Of a stretch of 64,000 nt of DNA, positions 27,466 to 35,068 are shown piece after piece (position 1 is the stretch's first letter; every line of letters starts with the position of its first letter). This DNA is from Bacillota bacterium (GTDB lineage Bacteria; Bacillota; Clostridia; Lachnospirales; Lachnospiraceae), in contig JAEZMV010000017.1 in the NCBI GenBank assembly GCA_023414875.1, positions 310,001 through 374,000 of the forward strand. The letters run 5' to 3'. Below the pieces are notes generated by a model that saw only the letters and a list, made by a program, of their open reading frames with translations, was not told where the DNA came from and ran no database searches. The position numbers and the translations under genes are program-made.

Positions 27466-29625
27466 ATGAAAGAAAATGCAATGCTGGATGAAAAGAAAGC
27501 TATGTTGGAGGAATTATTCCACGATAAGGGATATAAACCAATGAAGTTCAAGGACTTGGTTAGCTTCCTACAGGTGCCGAGAAGCTCGAAGCATGAGTTG
27601 AAGATGGTGTTGGATCAATTAATCTCCAACGGTACTATTATTTTAGATTCTCAGGGACGTTATCGAATTCCTGGGGATGATGTTAAGGTGGGAATATTCT
27701 CAGGAACCCAAAGAGGCTTTGGTTTCGTAATCCTAGAGGGTGAAGATCAGGACATCTATATTCCCGGCGATGCAACCAATGGTGCTCTTCATGGTGATAA
27801 GGTCATGATCACGGTGAGAGAGGAACATACAGGTAAAAGAAAAGAAGGTATCGTACAAAATATCATCGAGCGCGGTAAAAATGAAATCGTAGGAACCTTT
27901 GAGAAAAGTAAGAACTTTGGTTTTGTAGTTCCTGATAATCAAAAATTCGGTAAGGACATCTTTATTGCGAAGGAATTATCCATGGGCGCGGTAAGCGGGC
28001 ATAAGGTTGTTGTAAAGATTACGAATTATGGAGATACCACACAAAGTCCCGAAGGAAGGATAGTAGAAATATTAGGACATGTTAATGATCCGGGTGTCGA
28101 TATTATGTCTGTTATTAAAGCTTATGAACTCCCGGTTGAATTCCCGGAAGAAGTTTTGCGATCACTGGATAAGGTACCGGAGGAGATTGACCCTGATGAG
28201 ATAGTCAGCCGCATGGATATTAGGCACCTTCAGACGGTAACCATCGATGGTGAGGATGCTAAGGATTTGGATGATGCTATCACGATCACAAAAGAAGGGG
28301 AAATCTATCAACTAGGTGTTCATATTGCAGATGTTACTCATTATGTGAGGGAAGGTACTCCGCTTGATAAAGAAGCACTAAAGAGAGGTACCAGTGTCTA
28401 TCTGGTGGATCGGGTTATTCCGATGCTACCTCATAAATTATCCAATGGAATTTGTTCCTTAAATCCTGGGGTGGACCGTCTGGCTCTAAGTTGTTTTATG
28501 GATATTGATTTAAAGGGAACTGTAATCGGTCATAAGATTGCGGAGACCGTAATCAAATCCGATCGGCGAATGACCTATACCAATGTTGCAAAGATCGTGG
28601 AAGAAAGTGATGAAGAGGTTACAAAGGAATACGAGGAGCTGGTTCCGATGTTCCATTTGATGCAAGAATTAGCCGAGGTGCTTAGGGAGAGAAGACATAA
28701 GAGAGGCTCCATTAATTTTGATTTTCCGGAAAGCAAGATAATTGTTGATAAAAAAGGTAAACCGATAGAGATTAAGCCCTACGATAGAAATAAAGCAACA
28801 AAAATTATCGAAGAATTTATGTTGATAGCGAATGAAACAATTGCAGAAGATTTCTTCTGGCAGGAGATACCGTTTGTCTATCGGACACATGATAACCCGG
28901 ATGAAGAGAAGATAAAGAAACTCGCTATCTTCATTAATAATTTCGGTTATAGCATAAAGATGGGACAGGATGAAATTCACCCGAAAGAACTTCAAAAGCT
29001 ATTGATCAATGTGGAGGATACACCGGAGGAAGCATTGATCAGCAGATTAACTCTAAGATCCATGAAGCAGGCAAAATATACGGTGGCAAATACCGGACAT
29101 TTTGGCTTATCTGCAAAGTATTACTGCCATTTCACCTCACCAATCCGCCGTTATCCGGACCTTCAGATTCATCGCATCATCAAGGAGAATCTGAATGGTA
29201 AACTAGGAGAAAAGAGACTTGAGCATTACGGGAAAATACTGTTTGAGGTGGCGAACCATTCCAGTAAGACAGAACGTAGGGCAGATGAATCGGAGCGTGA
29301 GGTTGAGAAGCTCAAGAAGGTAGAATACATGATGGATCATATCGGAGAAAACTTTGAAGGTGTAATCTCAGGTGTAACCTCCTGGGGTATGTATGTCGAG
29401 CTCCCCAACACGGTAGAGGGTATGATTCGTGTCAGTGAGATGAAGGATGACTATTATATTTATGATGAAGAACGTTATCAGATGGTGGGTGAACACACCA
29501 AGAAAGTATACAAACTAGGGCAAAAGGTTACAGTTGAGGTTGTAAATGCTGACAAGATCCAACGTACCATCGATTTTGCTTTAGTGGAGGCAGAGCCTCT
29601 TAAGGAAAGGAGCCTGGAAGCATAA
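27466..29625 (+). CDS. rnr: Ribonuclease R
   Basis: 719 residues from ATG 27466 (AGGTG 8 nt upstream). Order: N-terminal winged helix, two cold-shock/OB domains (GTQRGFGFVILEG, GTFEKSKNFGFVVPDN), the RNB exonuclease domain with DGEDAKDLDDAITI (metal-binding Asp residues) and HFTSPIRRYPDLQIHR, and a C-terminal S1 domain (FEGVISGVTSWGMYVELPNTVEGMI). It is a 3'-5' exonuclease for structured RNA and works with tmRNA-SmpB in degrading faulty messages. Its stop codon directly abuts the smpB start. Confidence 0.95.
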   Translation: MKENAMLDEKKAMLEELFHDKGYKPMKFKDLVSFLQVPRSSKHELKMVLDQLISNGTIILDSQGRYRIPGDDVKVGIFSGTQRGFGFVILEGEDQDIYIPGDATNGALHGDKVMITVREEHTGKRKEGIVQNIIERGKNEIVGTFEKSKNFGFVVPDNQKFGKDIFIAKELSMGAVSGHKVVVKITNYGDTTQSPEGRIVEILGHVNDPGVDIMSVIKAYELPVEFPEEVLRSLDKVPEEIDPDEIVSRMDIRHLQTVTIDGEDAKDLDDAITITKEGEIYQLGVHIADVTHYVREGTPLDKEALKRGTSVYLVDRVIPMLPHKLSNGICSLNPGVDRLALSCFMDIDLKGTVIGHKIAETVIKSDRRMTYTNVAKIVEESDEEVTKEYEELVPMFHLMQELAEVLRERRHKRGSINFDFPESKIIVDKKGKPIEIKPYDRNKATKIIEEFMLIANETIAEDFFWQEIPFVYRTHDNPDEEKIKKLAIFINNFGYSIKMGQDEIHPKELQKLLINVEDTPEEALISRLTLRSMKQAKYTVANTGHFGLSAKYYCHFTSPIRRYPDLQIHRIIKENLNGKLGEKRLEHYGKILFEVANHSSKTERRADESEREVEKLKKVEYMMDHIGENFEGVISGVTSWGMYVELPNTVEGMIRVSEMKDDYYIYDEERYQMVGEHTKKVYKLGQKVTVEVVNADKIQRTIDFALVEAEPLKERSLEA

Positions 29626-30090
29626 GTGGGGGATAATATTAAACTGGTAGCCAATAATAAAAAGGCTTATTTTGATTATTTTATTGAAGATAAGTATGAA
29701 GCTGGCATTGCACTACACGGAACAGAAGTGAAATCCCTGCGTATGGGAAAGTGCAGTGTGAAGGAATCATTTCTTCGGATAGAGAACGGTGAAGTGTACA
29801 TCTACGGCATGCATATCAGCCCTTATGAAAAGGGAAATATCTTTAACAAGGACCCCTTGAGGGTCAGAAAGCTTCTTTTACACAAGTTTGAGATAGGGAA
29901 AATAGCAGGGCAGATAGCTCAGAAGGGTTATACACTGGTGCCATTGCAGGTCTATTTTAAAGGCAGTCTGGTAAAAATAGAGATTGGTCTTGCAAGAGGA
30001 AAGAAGCTGTTTGATAAGAGAGAGGACATCGCCAAGAAGGACCAACGAAGAGAAGCAGAGAAGGATTTTAAGGTAAAGAATTTGTATTAA
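29626..30090 (+). CDS. smpB: tmRNA-binding protein SmpB
   Basis: 154 residues from GTG 29626, immediately after the rnr stop, so translationally coupled; the site GGAG lies inside rnr. Conserved NKKAYFDYFIEDKYEAGIALHGTEVKSLR, SPYEKGNIFNKDPLR and the basic C-terminal tail ARGKKLFDKREDIAKKDQRRE, which enters the empty mRNA channel. It partners ssrA at 32363-32742. Confidence 0.96.
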   Translation: MGDNIKLVANNKKAYFDYFIEDKYEAGIALHGTEVKSLRMGKCSVKESFLRIENGEVYIYGMHISPYEKGNIFNKDPLRVRKLLLHKFEIGKIAGQIAQKGYTLVPLQVYFKGSLVKIEIGLARGKKLFDKREDIAKKDQRREAEKDFKVKNLY

Positions 30091-30202
30091 TTTTTTGAAG
30101 ATTTCTATTCGAGTATGTCGTTAAGAATATTATAAGCGTAATATTCTTGAATAGAGTAGCATAATTCACACATTCACTACGTAATAATTGTGGACTTAAA
30201 TG

Positions 30203-30249
30203 AGCATATGTGCTGAAGCTTTTGAATACGTACATATGCTTTTTTATTC
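30203..30249 (+). terminator. Intrinsic terminator after smpB
   Basis: AGCATATGTGC pairs with GTACATATGCT (one G-T pair), followed by T6. Confidence 0.75.
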
Positions 30250-30280
30250 AATAAAATTTGCGTAAGGTAATTATTACTTG

Positions 30281-30342
30281 GTGAACGCGTTCGGCGCAGA
30301 GGGTCTGCTTTGCAGACTCTTTGTTCTTGCAGACTCTTTGTT
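30281..30342 (+). repeat. Short repeat element with hairpin and direct repeat
   Basis: GTGAACGCGTTCGGCGCA at 30281-30298 recurs nearly identically at 46493-46510. It is followed by a GTCTGC/GCAGAC hairpin and two direct copies of TGCAGACTCTTTGTT. The element ends about 20 nt before the S41 peptidase gene. Confidence 0.6.
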
Positions 30343-30363
30343 GATTTATTTTTGGGGGTATCT

Positions 30364-31683
30364 ATGAAAAAGATTACAAGAGGAATATTGACAACCATAA
30401 TCATTGTTTTAATTCTTGCACTACTAACGGGAATGGTATTAGTATTTATGGCTTTTCGGTATAATGGCAAATGGAAGATGGAAGCATATGGCTTCTGTTT
30501 TGATATTAATGGCGGTGTGGTAAAGGCATATGAGGTAACTGATAAACATTACACAAGGATGAAGAAGTATGATGGATTTATTATCAAAGATACCTTATAT
30601 AGCGGGATCGGCAAATTTTCGCTTGATAAAGAAGATGATCGGCTGATATTAACGGATAAGGGTTCACAGGTAGTATATCCTACCATAAAAATGTCAAAGA
30701 GTTATTTTGATGATATGGCTAAGGTTTCCTCAGATGATCCGGTTGCCAACTTTGATATGTTTTATGAAATATTAAAAGAGAACTATGCATTTGCAGATAT
30801 GTATGGCGTAAATTTTGATGATGAATATGAAAAATGGGCACCCCTTATAACGGCTGATACTTCCGATGAAACGTTATACACATATATGTGCAGTATGGTG
30901 GAAAAATTAGACGATGGCCATGTAGAGATAAGCTGGAGGGATAAGGAATTTAGCCCATCAGATCATGTTCCGAAGTGGATTACCGATAAAGATCAGTTGA
31001 ATCTTCTTGCGAATACCATCAAAGGCAATTACGTGAAGGATTATTATAAATTTAAGGATTGCTACATACGGTATGGTACATTAAGAGAAGATACCGGTTA
31101 TATCATAATACAGGGACTCGGGATGGAGGAACTGAATAAATCAAAATCTACTAAAAAGGCCATGGATAAGATAATAAAACAATTTGAAAGTAAGAAAACA
31201 ATTGTGATAGATCTTCGCTTTTGTGGAGGAGGATTTGATGAGGCCTCATTACTTATTGCAGGATATTTCACACAGGATCGTTATTTGTCCTATAAAAAGC
31301 AAGCATATTACAAGGGGACCTTTACCGAGTTACAAGACATATATGTAAATCCAAGTAAGCTTTATTATCAGGGGGACATCGTAATCCTTACCAGCGGATA
31401 TACAATAAGTGCCGGTGAGACTTTGATTAGGTCCATGCTAGCAAATCCAAAAAATAAGATCACCATAGTTGGAGAAAAGACAGCAGGATATTATTCGGAT
31501 AGTATACCGAAGGTACTTCCGGGTGGATTTTCCTTTGGTATGTCGACAGAACGATTTTACTGGTATGAGGATACGATGCTGGAAGGAAAGGGTATTGTTC
31601 CTGAGGTTGAGATACCGGTAGATATTAAGGATGCAGAAAAAGGCATCGACAAGGCTTTGGATTGGGTATTGAAGAACTATTAA
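30364..31683 (+). CDS. Membrane-anchored S41-family (tail-specific) peptidase
   Basis: 439 residues from ATG 30364 (GGGGG 6 nt upstream). An N-terminal transmembrane segment (residues about 6-30) would place the protein outside. The peptidase core has DDGHVEI, IVIDLRFCGGG and TSGYTISAGETLI, the last containing the likely Ser nucleophile, then VGEKTAGYYSD and GKGIVPEVEI. No PDZ domain is evident, which resembles tricorn/IRBP-like S41 members. The substrate is unknown. Confidence 0.8.
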   Translation: MKKITRGILTTIIIVLILALLTGMVLVFMAFRYNGKWKMEAYGFCFDINGGVVKAYEVTDKHYTRMKKYDGFIIKDTLYSGIGKFSLDKEDDRLILTDKGSQVVYPTIKMSKSYFDDMAKVSSDDPVANFDMFYEILKENYAFADMYGVNFDDEYEKWAPLITADTSDETLYTYMCSMVEKLDDGHVEISWRDKEFSPSDHVPKWITDKDQLNLLANTIKGNYVKDYYKFKDCYIRYGTLREDTGYIIIQGLGMEELNKSKSTKKAMDKIIKQFESKKTIVIDLRFCGGGFDEASLLIAGYFTQDRYLSYKKQAYYKGTFTELQDIYVNPSKLYYQGDIVILTSGYTISAGETLIRSMLANPKNKITIVGEKTAGYYSDSIPKVLPGGFSFGMSTERFYWYEDTMLEGKGIVPEVEIPVDIKDAEKGIDKALDWVLKNY

Positions 31684-31823
31684 AATATAATTTTCTAATA
31701 TTAGGATTTAATGCGTTATTGAAAGGGGCTAATGCAGTACTCTTTTCAGCTAGTTTGCTGGAGTAATATTACTTCAGCTATAATACTGATTGAGTTTAGT
31801 TTTGCGATAGCCCCTATAATACA

Positions 31824-32045
31824 TTATTGTGATTGCTTATATTCCTCTAAGAGTGCTAAAATTTTCGGTGTACAGCGTCTTCCCCCGCAAGGTCCCGAGC
31901 CGGCACCCGTAGCTTTTTGAACTTCTTGTAAGGTGCTGGCACCCTCTGCAATTACTCTCTTCATCGTAGACCTGGGTATACCTTTGCAGATGCACACCTT
32001 TGTCATTTTGTCTATAATATCAGAGTTCAAATTTAAATTATCCAT
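31824..32045 (-). CDS. BFD-like [2Fe-2S]-binding protein
   Basis: 73 residues on the minus strand, AGGAG 9 nt before ATG. Cysteines 18, 20, 53 and 58 (CIC...TGAGSGPCGGRRC) form the C-x-C-x32-C-x4-C pattern of BFD-like [2Fe-2S] domains. In bacterioferritin-associated ferredoxin this cluster carries electrons for iron release; here no bacterioferritin adjoins. It converges with the S41 gene and diverges from ssrA. Confidence 0.85.
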   Translation of the reverse strand: MDNLNLNSDIIDKMTKVCICKGIPRSTMKRVIAEGASTLQEVQKATGAGSGPCGGRRCTPKILALLEEYKQSQ

Positions 32046-32362
32046 TAGAATTGCTCCTGTTCTTGATTAATAAGGTTATTAGCGAGTAAGTACAGGTAAT
32101 AATCTAACCTATCATACATTCATTATACAAAGAAAGATAGATTTTATTCAACCATTAATTTATAAAATGATCACTAGTGCTTTAATTTCATGTACAAAAT
32201 TGGATTTATAGGAATTAAAATTTTTTTAAATATGTAGCGGTTTGCTTGACACTTTGCCTAAACTGTATTACGATATATATGCGTCTGTTAGCTGGATATT
32301 ACAGGTAGACACTGCGGGGCGGATCCCTGAACATTCTATCTTGTAATTACAATCTAATATTA
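32046..32362. other. Divergent control region between the BFD-like gene and ssrA
   Basis: No protein gene seen. It contains the ssrA promoter (32246-32274) and about 80 nt of transcribed leader before the mature tmRNA 5' end. The left part must hold the minus-strand promoter of the BFD-like gene; I could not fix it. Confidence 0.6.
32246..32274 (+). promoter_or_regulatory. Promoter of ssrA
   Basis: TTGACA (32246-32251, perfect -35), 17-nt spacer, TACGAT (32269-32274). Confidence 0.75.
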
Positions 32363-32742
32363 GGGGTTGTACTGGTTTCGACGGGGGTTTGGAAATTGTG
32401 GAAGCCATTCGCAGACTAGGACTGCGTCATCAACTTAGAATTAAATTTAAACGCAGACGAAAATTTAGCGTACGCTGCCTAGTGGCAGCTGTCGACCTTA
32501 AGCAACTCGCGGCTTAAGAACTCGGCATCAAATTAGCGGGGACCTTTATCTTCAAAGCTTTGAGAGGATAAAAGATTCATGAAGCTACCGAAACTAAGAG
32601 CCTGTCTGTTGGCGCTTAGCGGAGGGAACAGCGGACAAAGCGCTATTTTATAGCACTTGGGGTTCGCATAAAAGACAGACTGTAATGGGAGAAACTGCAA
32701 TGGATGGGCTTTCGGACAGGGGTTCAACTCCCCTCAGCTCCA
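32363..32742 (+). ncRNA. ssrA: Transfer-messenger RNA (tmRNA)
   Basis: The 5' end GGGGTTGTACTGGTTTCGACGGGG and the 3' end GGTTCAACTCCCCTCAGCTCCA are diagnostic; GGGGTTG pairs with CAGCTCC as the acceptor stem and CCA is not encoded. The tag frame reads GCA GAC GAA AAT TTA GCG TAC GCT GCC TAG at 32453-32482, giving ADENLAYAA after the alanine supplied by the tmRNA. Together with SmpB and RNase R from the operon upstream it rescues stalled ribosomes. Length is 380 nt, normal for the one-piece form. Confidence 0.97.
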
Positions 32743-32760
32743 TACAAAAAACAACATTTA

Positions 32761-32812
32761 AAAGTGCTTATGACCTTATATTTCAAGGCTTTAAGCACTT
32801 TTTTATTTTTGT
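32761..32812 (+). terminator. Terminator of ssrA
   Basis: AAAGTGCTTA (32761-32770) pairs with TAAGCACTTT (32792-32801), followed by a T-rich run. Confidence 0.85.
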
Positions 32813-32969
32813 AATATTTTAGACCGTTTTAAACGTTATTTTATAGGCGTTTTATATATAGAAATTGATACTTATGGCTTTTGGAGATATAAAGCTGGTG
32901 AGTTGCTTAATGCAGGTATGGAAGTTCAATTATCTAGTAATACGGTTTGGTTTACACGTAATGAAATAT
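32813..32969 (+). pseudogene. Possible coding remnant downstream of ssrA
   Basis: The frame through GAA 32861 is open across this stretch and reads EIDTYGFWRYKAGELL, then NAGMEVQLSSNTVWFTRNEI. This looks like ordinary protein, but it has no credible start or ribosome site and runs on antisense to the 52-residue gene until a stop near 33050. The 3' side of ssrA is a common integration site, so a relic of a departed element is possible. No family recognised. Confidence 0.25.
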
Positions 32970-33128
32970 TCATATCATTTCCTCATGATAATCTTTTTTG
33001 TATTTCTGCCGCTTTTTCTTATTTTCAAAAACAGCCGAACGGTATTTAACGCCACTGGAAACTCGTTTCTTTCGGTCAGCCTGTGATTCTTTTGTAAGTT
33101 TTAATAAATTAGATTTCTTCTTTTTCAT
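32970..33128 (-). CDS. Small lysine-rich protein of unknown function
   Basis: 52 residues from ATG 33128 on the minus strand, with AAAGGAGAG 5 nt upstream, a strong ribosome site. The sequence is highly basic (starts MKKKKSNLLKLTKESQADRKKR; later ENKKKRQKYKKDYHEEM), like proteins that bind RNA or ribosomes. Upstream on the same strand lie an intrinsic terminator and a 24-codon leader peptide, suggesting attenuation control. I recognise no family. Confidence 0.55.
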   Translation of the reverse strand: MKKKKSNLLKLTKESQADRKKRVSSGVKYRSAVFENKKKRQKYKKDYHEEMI

Positions 33129-33194
33129 TTTTCTCTCCTTTTTCAGTAGCTTTCGCTGCGGTGATAAAATCCTGTTATGCATATAGATGGGCAC

Positions 33195-33221
33195 AAAAAA
33201 GCCCGGGCGATTTACCCGGGC
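33195..33221 (-). terminator. Minus-strand intrinsic terminator inside a putative attenuator
   Basis: GCCCGGG (33201-33207) and CCCGGGC (33215-33221) form a GC-rich stem. Six A residues at 33195-33200 become a U tract on the minus strand. It lies between the leader peptide and the 52-residue gene. Confidence 0.75.
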
Positions 33222-33246
33222 ATATACACGAAACTGATATCAGGCG

Positions 33247-33321
33247 CTAAATAACGCCATGCCAGTTCAGATAGCACGGATTCAATTTATTGTTGTTTGA
33301 CTTTTGATTAATATAAAGCAT
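33247..33321 (-). CDS. Putative 24-residue leader peptide
   Basis: Minus-strand ATG 33321 preceded by GAAAGG and AGGTG; the peptide begins MLYINQKSNNNKLNPC and ends WHGVI. Its stop codon lies within a GGCG/CGCC stem (33244-33259), which is itself enclosed by AACTG/CAGTT pairing. The terminator starts about 25 nt downstream. Leader peptides before ribosome-protection or antibiotic-resistance genes are arranged this way; here the role is inferred. Confidence 0.45.
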   Translation of the reverse strand: MLYINQKSNNNKLNPCYLNWHGVI

Positions 33322-33607
33322 GACGTCACCTACCTTTCTATAATTTACTATTAATAAATTATCATTAATAAATTTATATGTCAACAAATTTACATAATAT
33401 TCAATTTTTATTATAGTTACCTAGATTTGATTTTATTTTACGAATAACATTCCAAATGATATAAAAAGGATATATTACCGTTAGTGTTAGATTTAGATAA
33501 ACCTACCAATGAGAACTTTAACTATTTTATTAAAATTTTTGCGTCCTTCCTAATAATCCATCGTCTTTAAATATGTAGTTAAATAATAAATTAGGAGATG
33601 GATAAAA
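33322..33607. other. Intergenic region before the cysteine-rich permease
   Basis: AT-rich, no gene seen. Two direct copies of ATTAATAAATT lie near 33350-33375. It must hold divergent promoters for the minus-strand leader and the permease; none could be assigned with confidence. Confidence 0.4.
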
Positions 33608-34720
33608 ATGCAAGAGATAATCAATTATTTATCAGGGCTATTGGCGGATACTATTGCGTCAGTTTTAACAAGTCTTTATCACAATTGGCTCCCTTTAGGT
33701 ATAGCCATACTTACTGCTTCACTTATGAAAGTTTATGTTAATACAGAAAAGCTCAAAGCGTCATTACTTAGAAAACCAAAAGTTTCAATTCTTGCAAGTG
33801 TTATTTTCGGAGCTTTTACTCCGCTATGTGCCTGTGGTACCATGGCTGTCGTTATTGGATTGTTATCTACCGCATTGCCCTGGGGACCAGTTATGGCTTT
33901 CTTAACCTCTTCACCGCTAATGAGTCCGGACACCTTCATTATGATTGCCGGTGTACTCAGTTTCAAATTCGCAATTGCGCTAACCATAGCCTCAGTAGCT
34001 ATCGGTCTGATTTCAGGCGGTTTGACACATTTGATTGAGAAAAAAACGAATTTTTTAAAAGATCAGCTACGATTTACGAAAAGTCAAGCCCCCCAATCTT
34101 GTGGTTGCAGTGTTGCAGCTACAGAGACAGTATGTGATTGCAGTGTTGCAGCTTCAGAGACAGTATGCGGCTGCAGTTCTACAATTCTAGTAACAGAACA
34201 ACAAATATCAGAACCTACATGCGGCTGCAGTTCTTCTGCACCTGTATCGGAACCGGTACCATCAAAGGATAATTCTTCTACGAAGTTTATGGATAAATAT
34301 AAAATTAAGGAAGTTGGGCAGGCTTTGATAGATGTTGGCTTAAAGCAAATACTTCTGTATTTCACTATCTTTGCTGGTGTTGGTTATCTTATTCAATCCT
34401 TTGTACCTACTTCAGTAATCGTGTCTCTATTCAGTGGAGAAAGTTTATTTTCAGTTCCTTTAGCAGCTCTGATTGGCTTGCCCCTTTATGTTAGTGGTGA
34501 AGGTGCAATTCCACTCATGAAATCATTAATGGATGGTGGCGCAGGAGAAGGTGCAATGATGGCATTCATGATAACGGGCCCGGCAACCAGTGCCTGGGTT
34601 ATAGCAGGAATTACAGCTTTCATGAAAAGAAGAGTGATTGGCCTTTATATCGGTTTTGTATTTGTAAGTGGAGTTTTAATTGGGTACTTATATCAAATAT
34701 TAATAGCAATGGGTCTATAA
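33608..34720 (+). CDS. ArsP-type permease (DUF318 family) with a cysteine-rich insertion
   Basis: 370 residues, TTAGGAGATGG before ATG. About eight hydrophobic segments in two halves; the first half holds TPLCACGTMAVVIGL, the cysteine-containing helix typical of DUF318/ArsP permeases. Between the halves (about residues 160-220) lies a hydrophilic insert with four CxC motifs in loose repeats (CGCSVAATETV, CDCSVAASETV, CGCSS, CGCSSS). Relatives export organoarsenicals or are linked to Cu/Zn efflux. A cysteine-rich peptide gene follows 50 nt later. Metal or metalloid export is inferred; the ion is unknown. Confidence 0.7.
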   Translation: MQEIINYLSGLLADTIASVLTSLYHNWLPLGIAILTASLMKVYVNTEKLKASLLRKPKVSILASVIFGAFTPLCACGTMAVVIGLLSTALPWGPVMAFLTSSPLMSPDTFIMIAGVLSFKFAIALTIASVAIGLISGGLTHLIEKKTNFLKDQLRFTKSQAPQSCGCSVAATETVCDCSVAASETVCGCSSTILVTEQQISEPTCGCSSSAPVSEPVPSKDNSSTKFMDKYKIKEVGQALIDVGLKQILLYFTIFAGVGYLIQSFVPTSVIVSLFSGESLFSVPLAALIGLPLYVSGEGAIPLMKSLMDGGAGEGAMMAFMITGPATSAWVIAGITAFMKRRVIGLYIGFVFVSGVLIGYLYQILIAMGL

Positions 34721-34770
34721 AGCTTAATGCATTTAATAAATAAAATAATAATATTTTAGGAGGGTTAATT

Positions 34771-35022
34771 ATGTTTGAATTTAAAAAATCAGTAGCAGGC
34801 GTAGTAAAAGAAGAATTTGAGTGTGAATGTTGTGGCACAATGGATGGTCAGGCTCCAACAGGATGTGGATGTGGATCCATGTCAACAAATAATCAGGCTC
34901 CAACAGGATGTGGATGTGGTTCCATGCCAGTAATCAACTATGCCAGTAGTAGCTGTTGTGAGATATCAGCTGAAAATGATAAGCCATCAACCAATTCTGG
35001 ATGTGCTTGTACATGTTCATAA
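34771..35022 (+). CDS. Small cysteine-rich, metallothionein-like peptide
   Basis: 83 residues, TTAGGAGGGTT before ATG, so well translated. Twelve cysteines: CECC, two copies of QAPTGCGCGSM, SSCC and CACTC. The CxC and CC clusters suit binding of thiophilic metals. No signal peptide is visible (starts MFEFKKSVAGVVKEEF), so it is probably cytoplasmic. It is next to the permease whose insert also carries four CxC motifs, suggesting metal delivery or buffering. It is not a recognised metallothionein family. Confidence 0.6.
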   Translation: MFEFKKSVAGVVKEEFECECCGTMDGQAPTGCGCGSMSTNNQAPTGCGCGSMPVINYASSSCCEISAENDKPSTNSGCACTCS

Positions 35023-35024
35023 GA

Positions 35025-35041
35025 AACTCACTTAGTGAGTT
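35025..35041 (+). other. Small hairpin between the cysteine-rich gene and the beta-glucosidase gene
   Basis: AACTCAC/GTGAGTT with a 3-nt loop and no T run. It may be a weak processing site. Confidence 0.35.
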
Positions 35042-35068
35042 CCTTATGGTTTGAAAGGAGATTGTGAT

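Noticed and set aside
31732..31920. Plus-strand open frame opposite the BFD-like gene
   Set aside because: The minus-strand reading has the four-cysteine motif and a ribosome site; the plus-strand reading has neither.
32700..33600. Intact integrated element at the ssrA 3' end
   Set aside because: No integrase gene and no second copy of the ssrA 3' end (GGTTCAACTCCCCTCAGC) was seen in the window.
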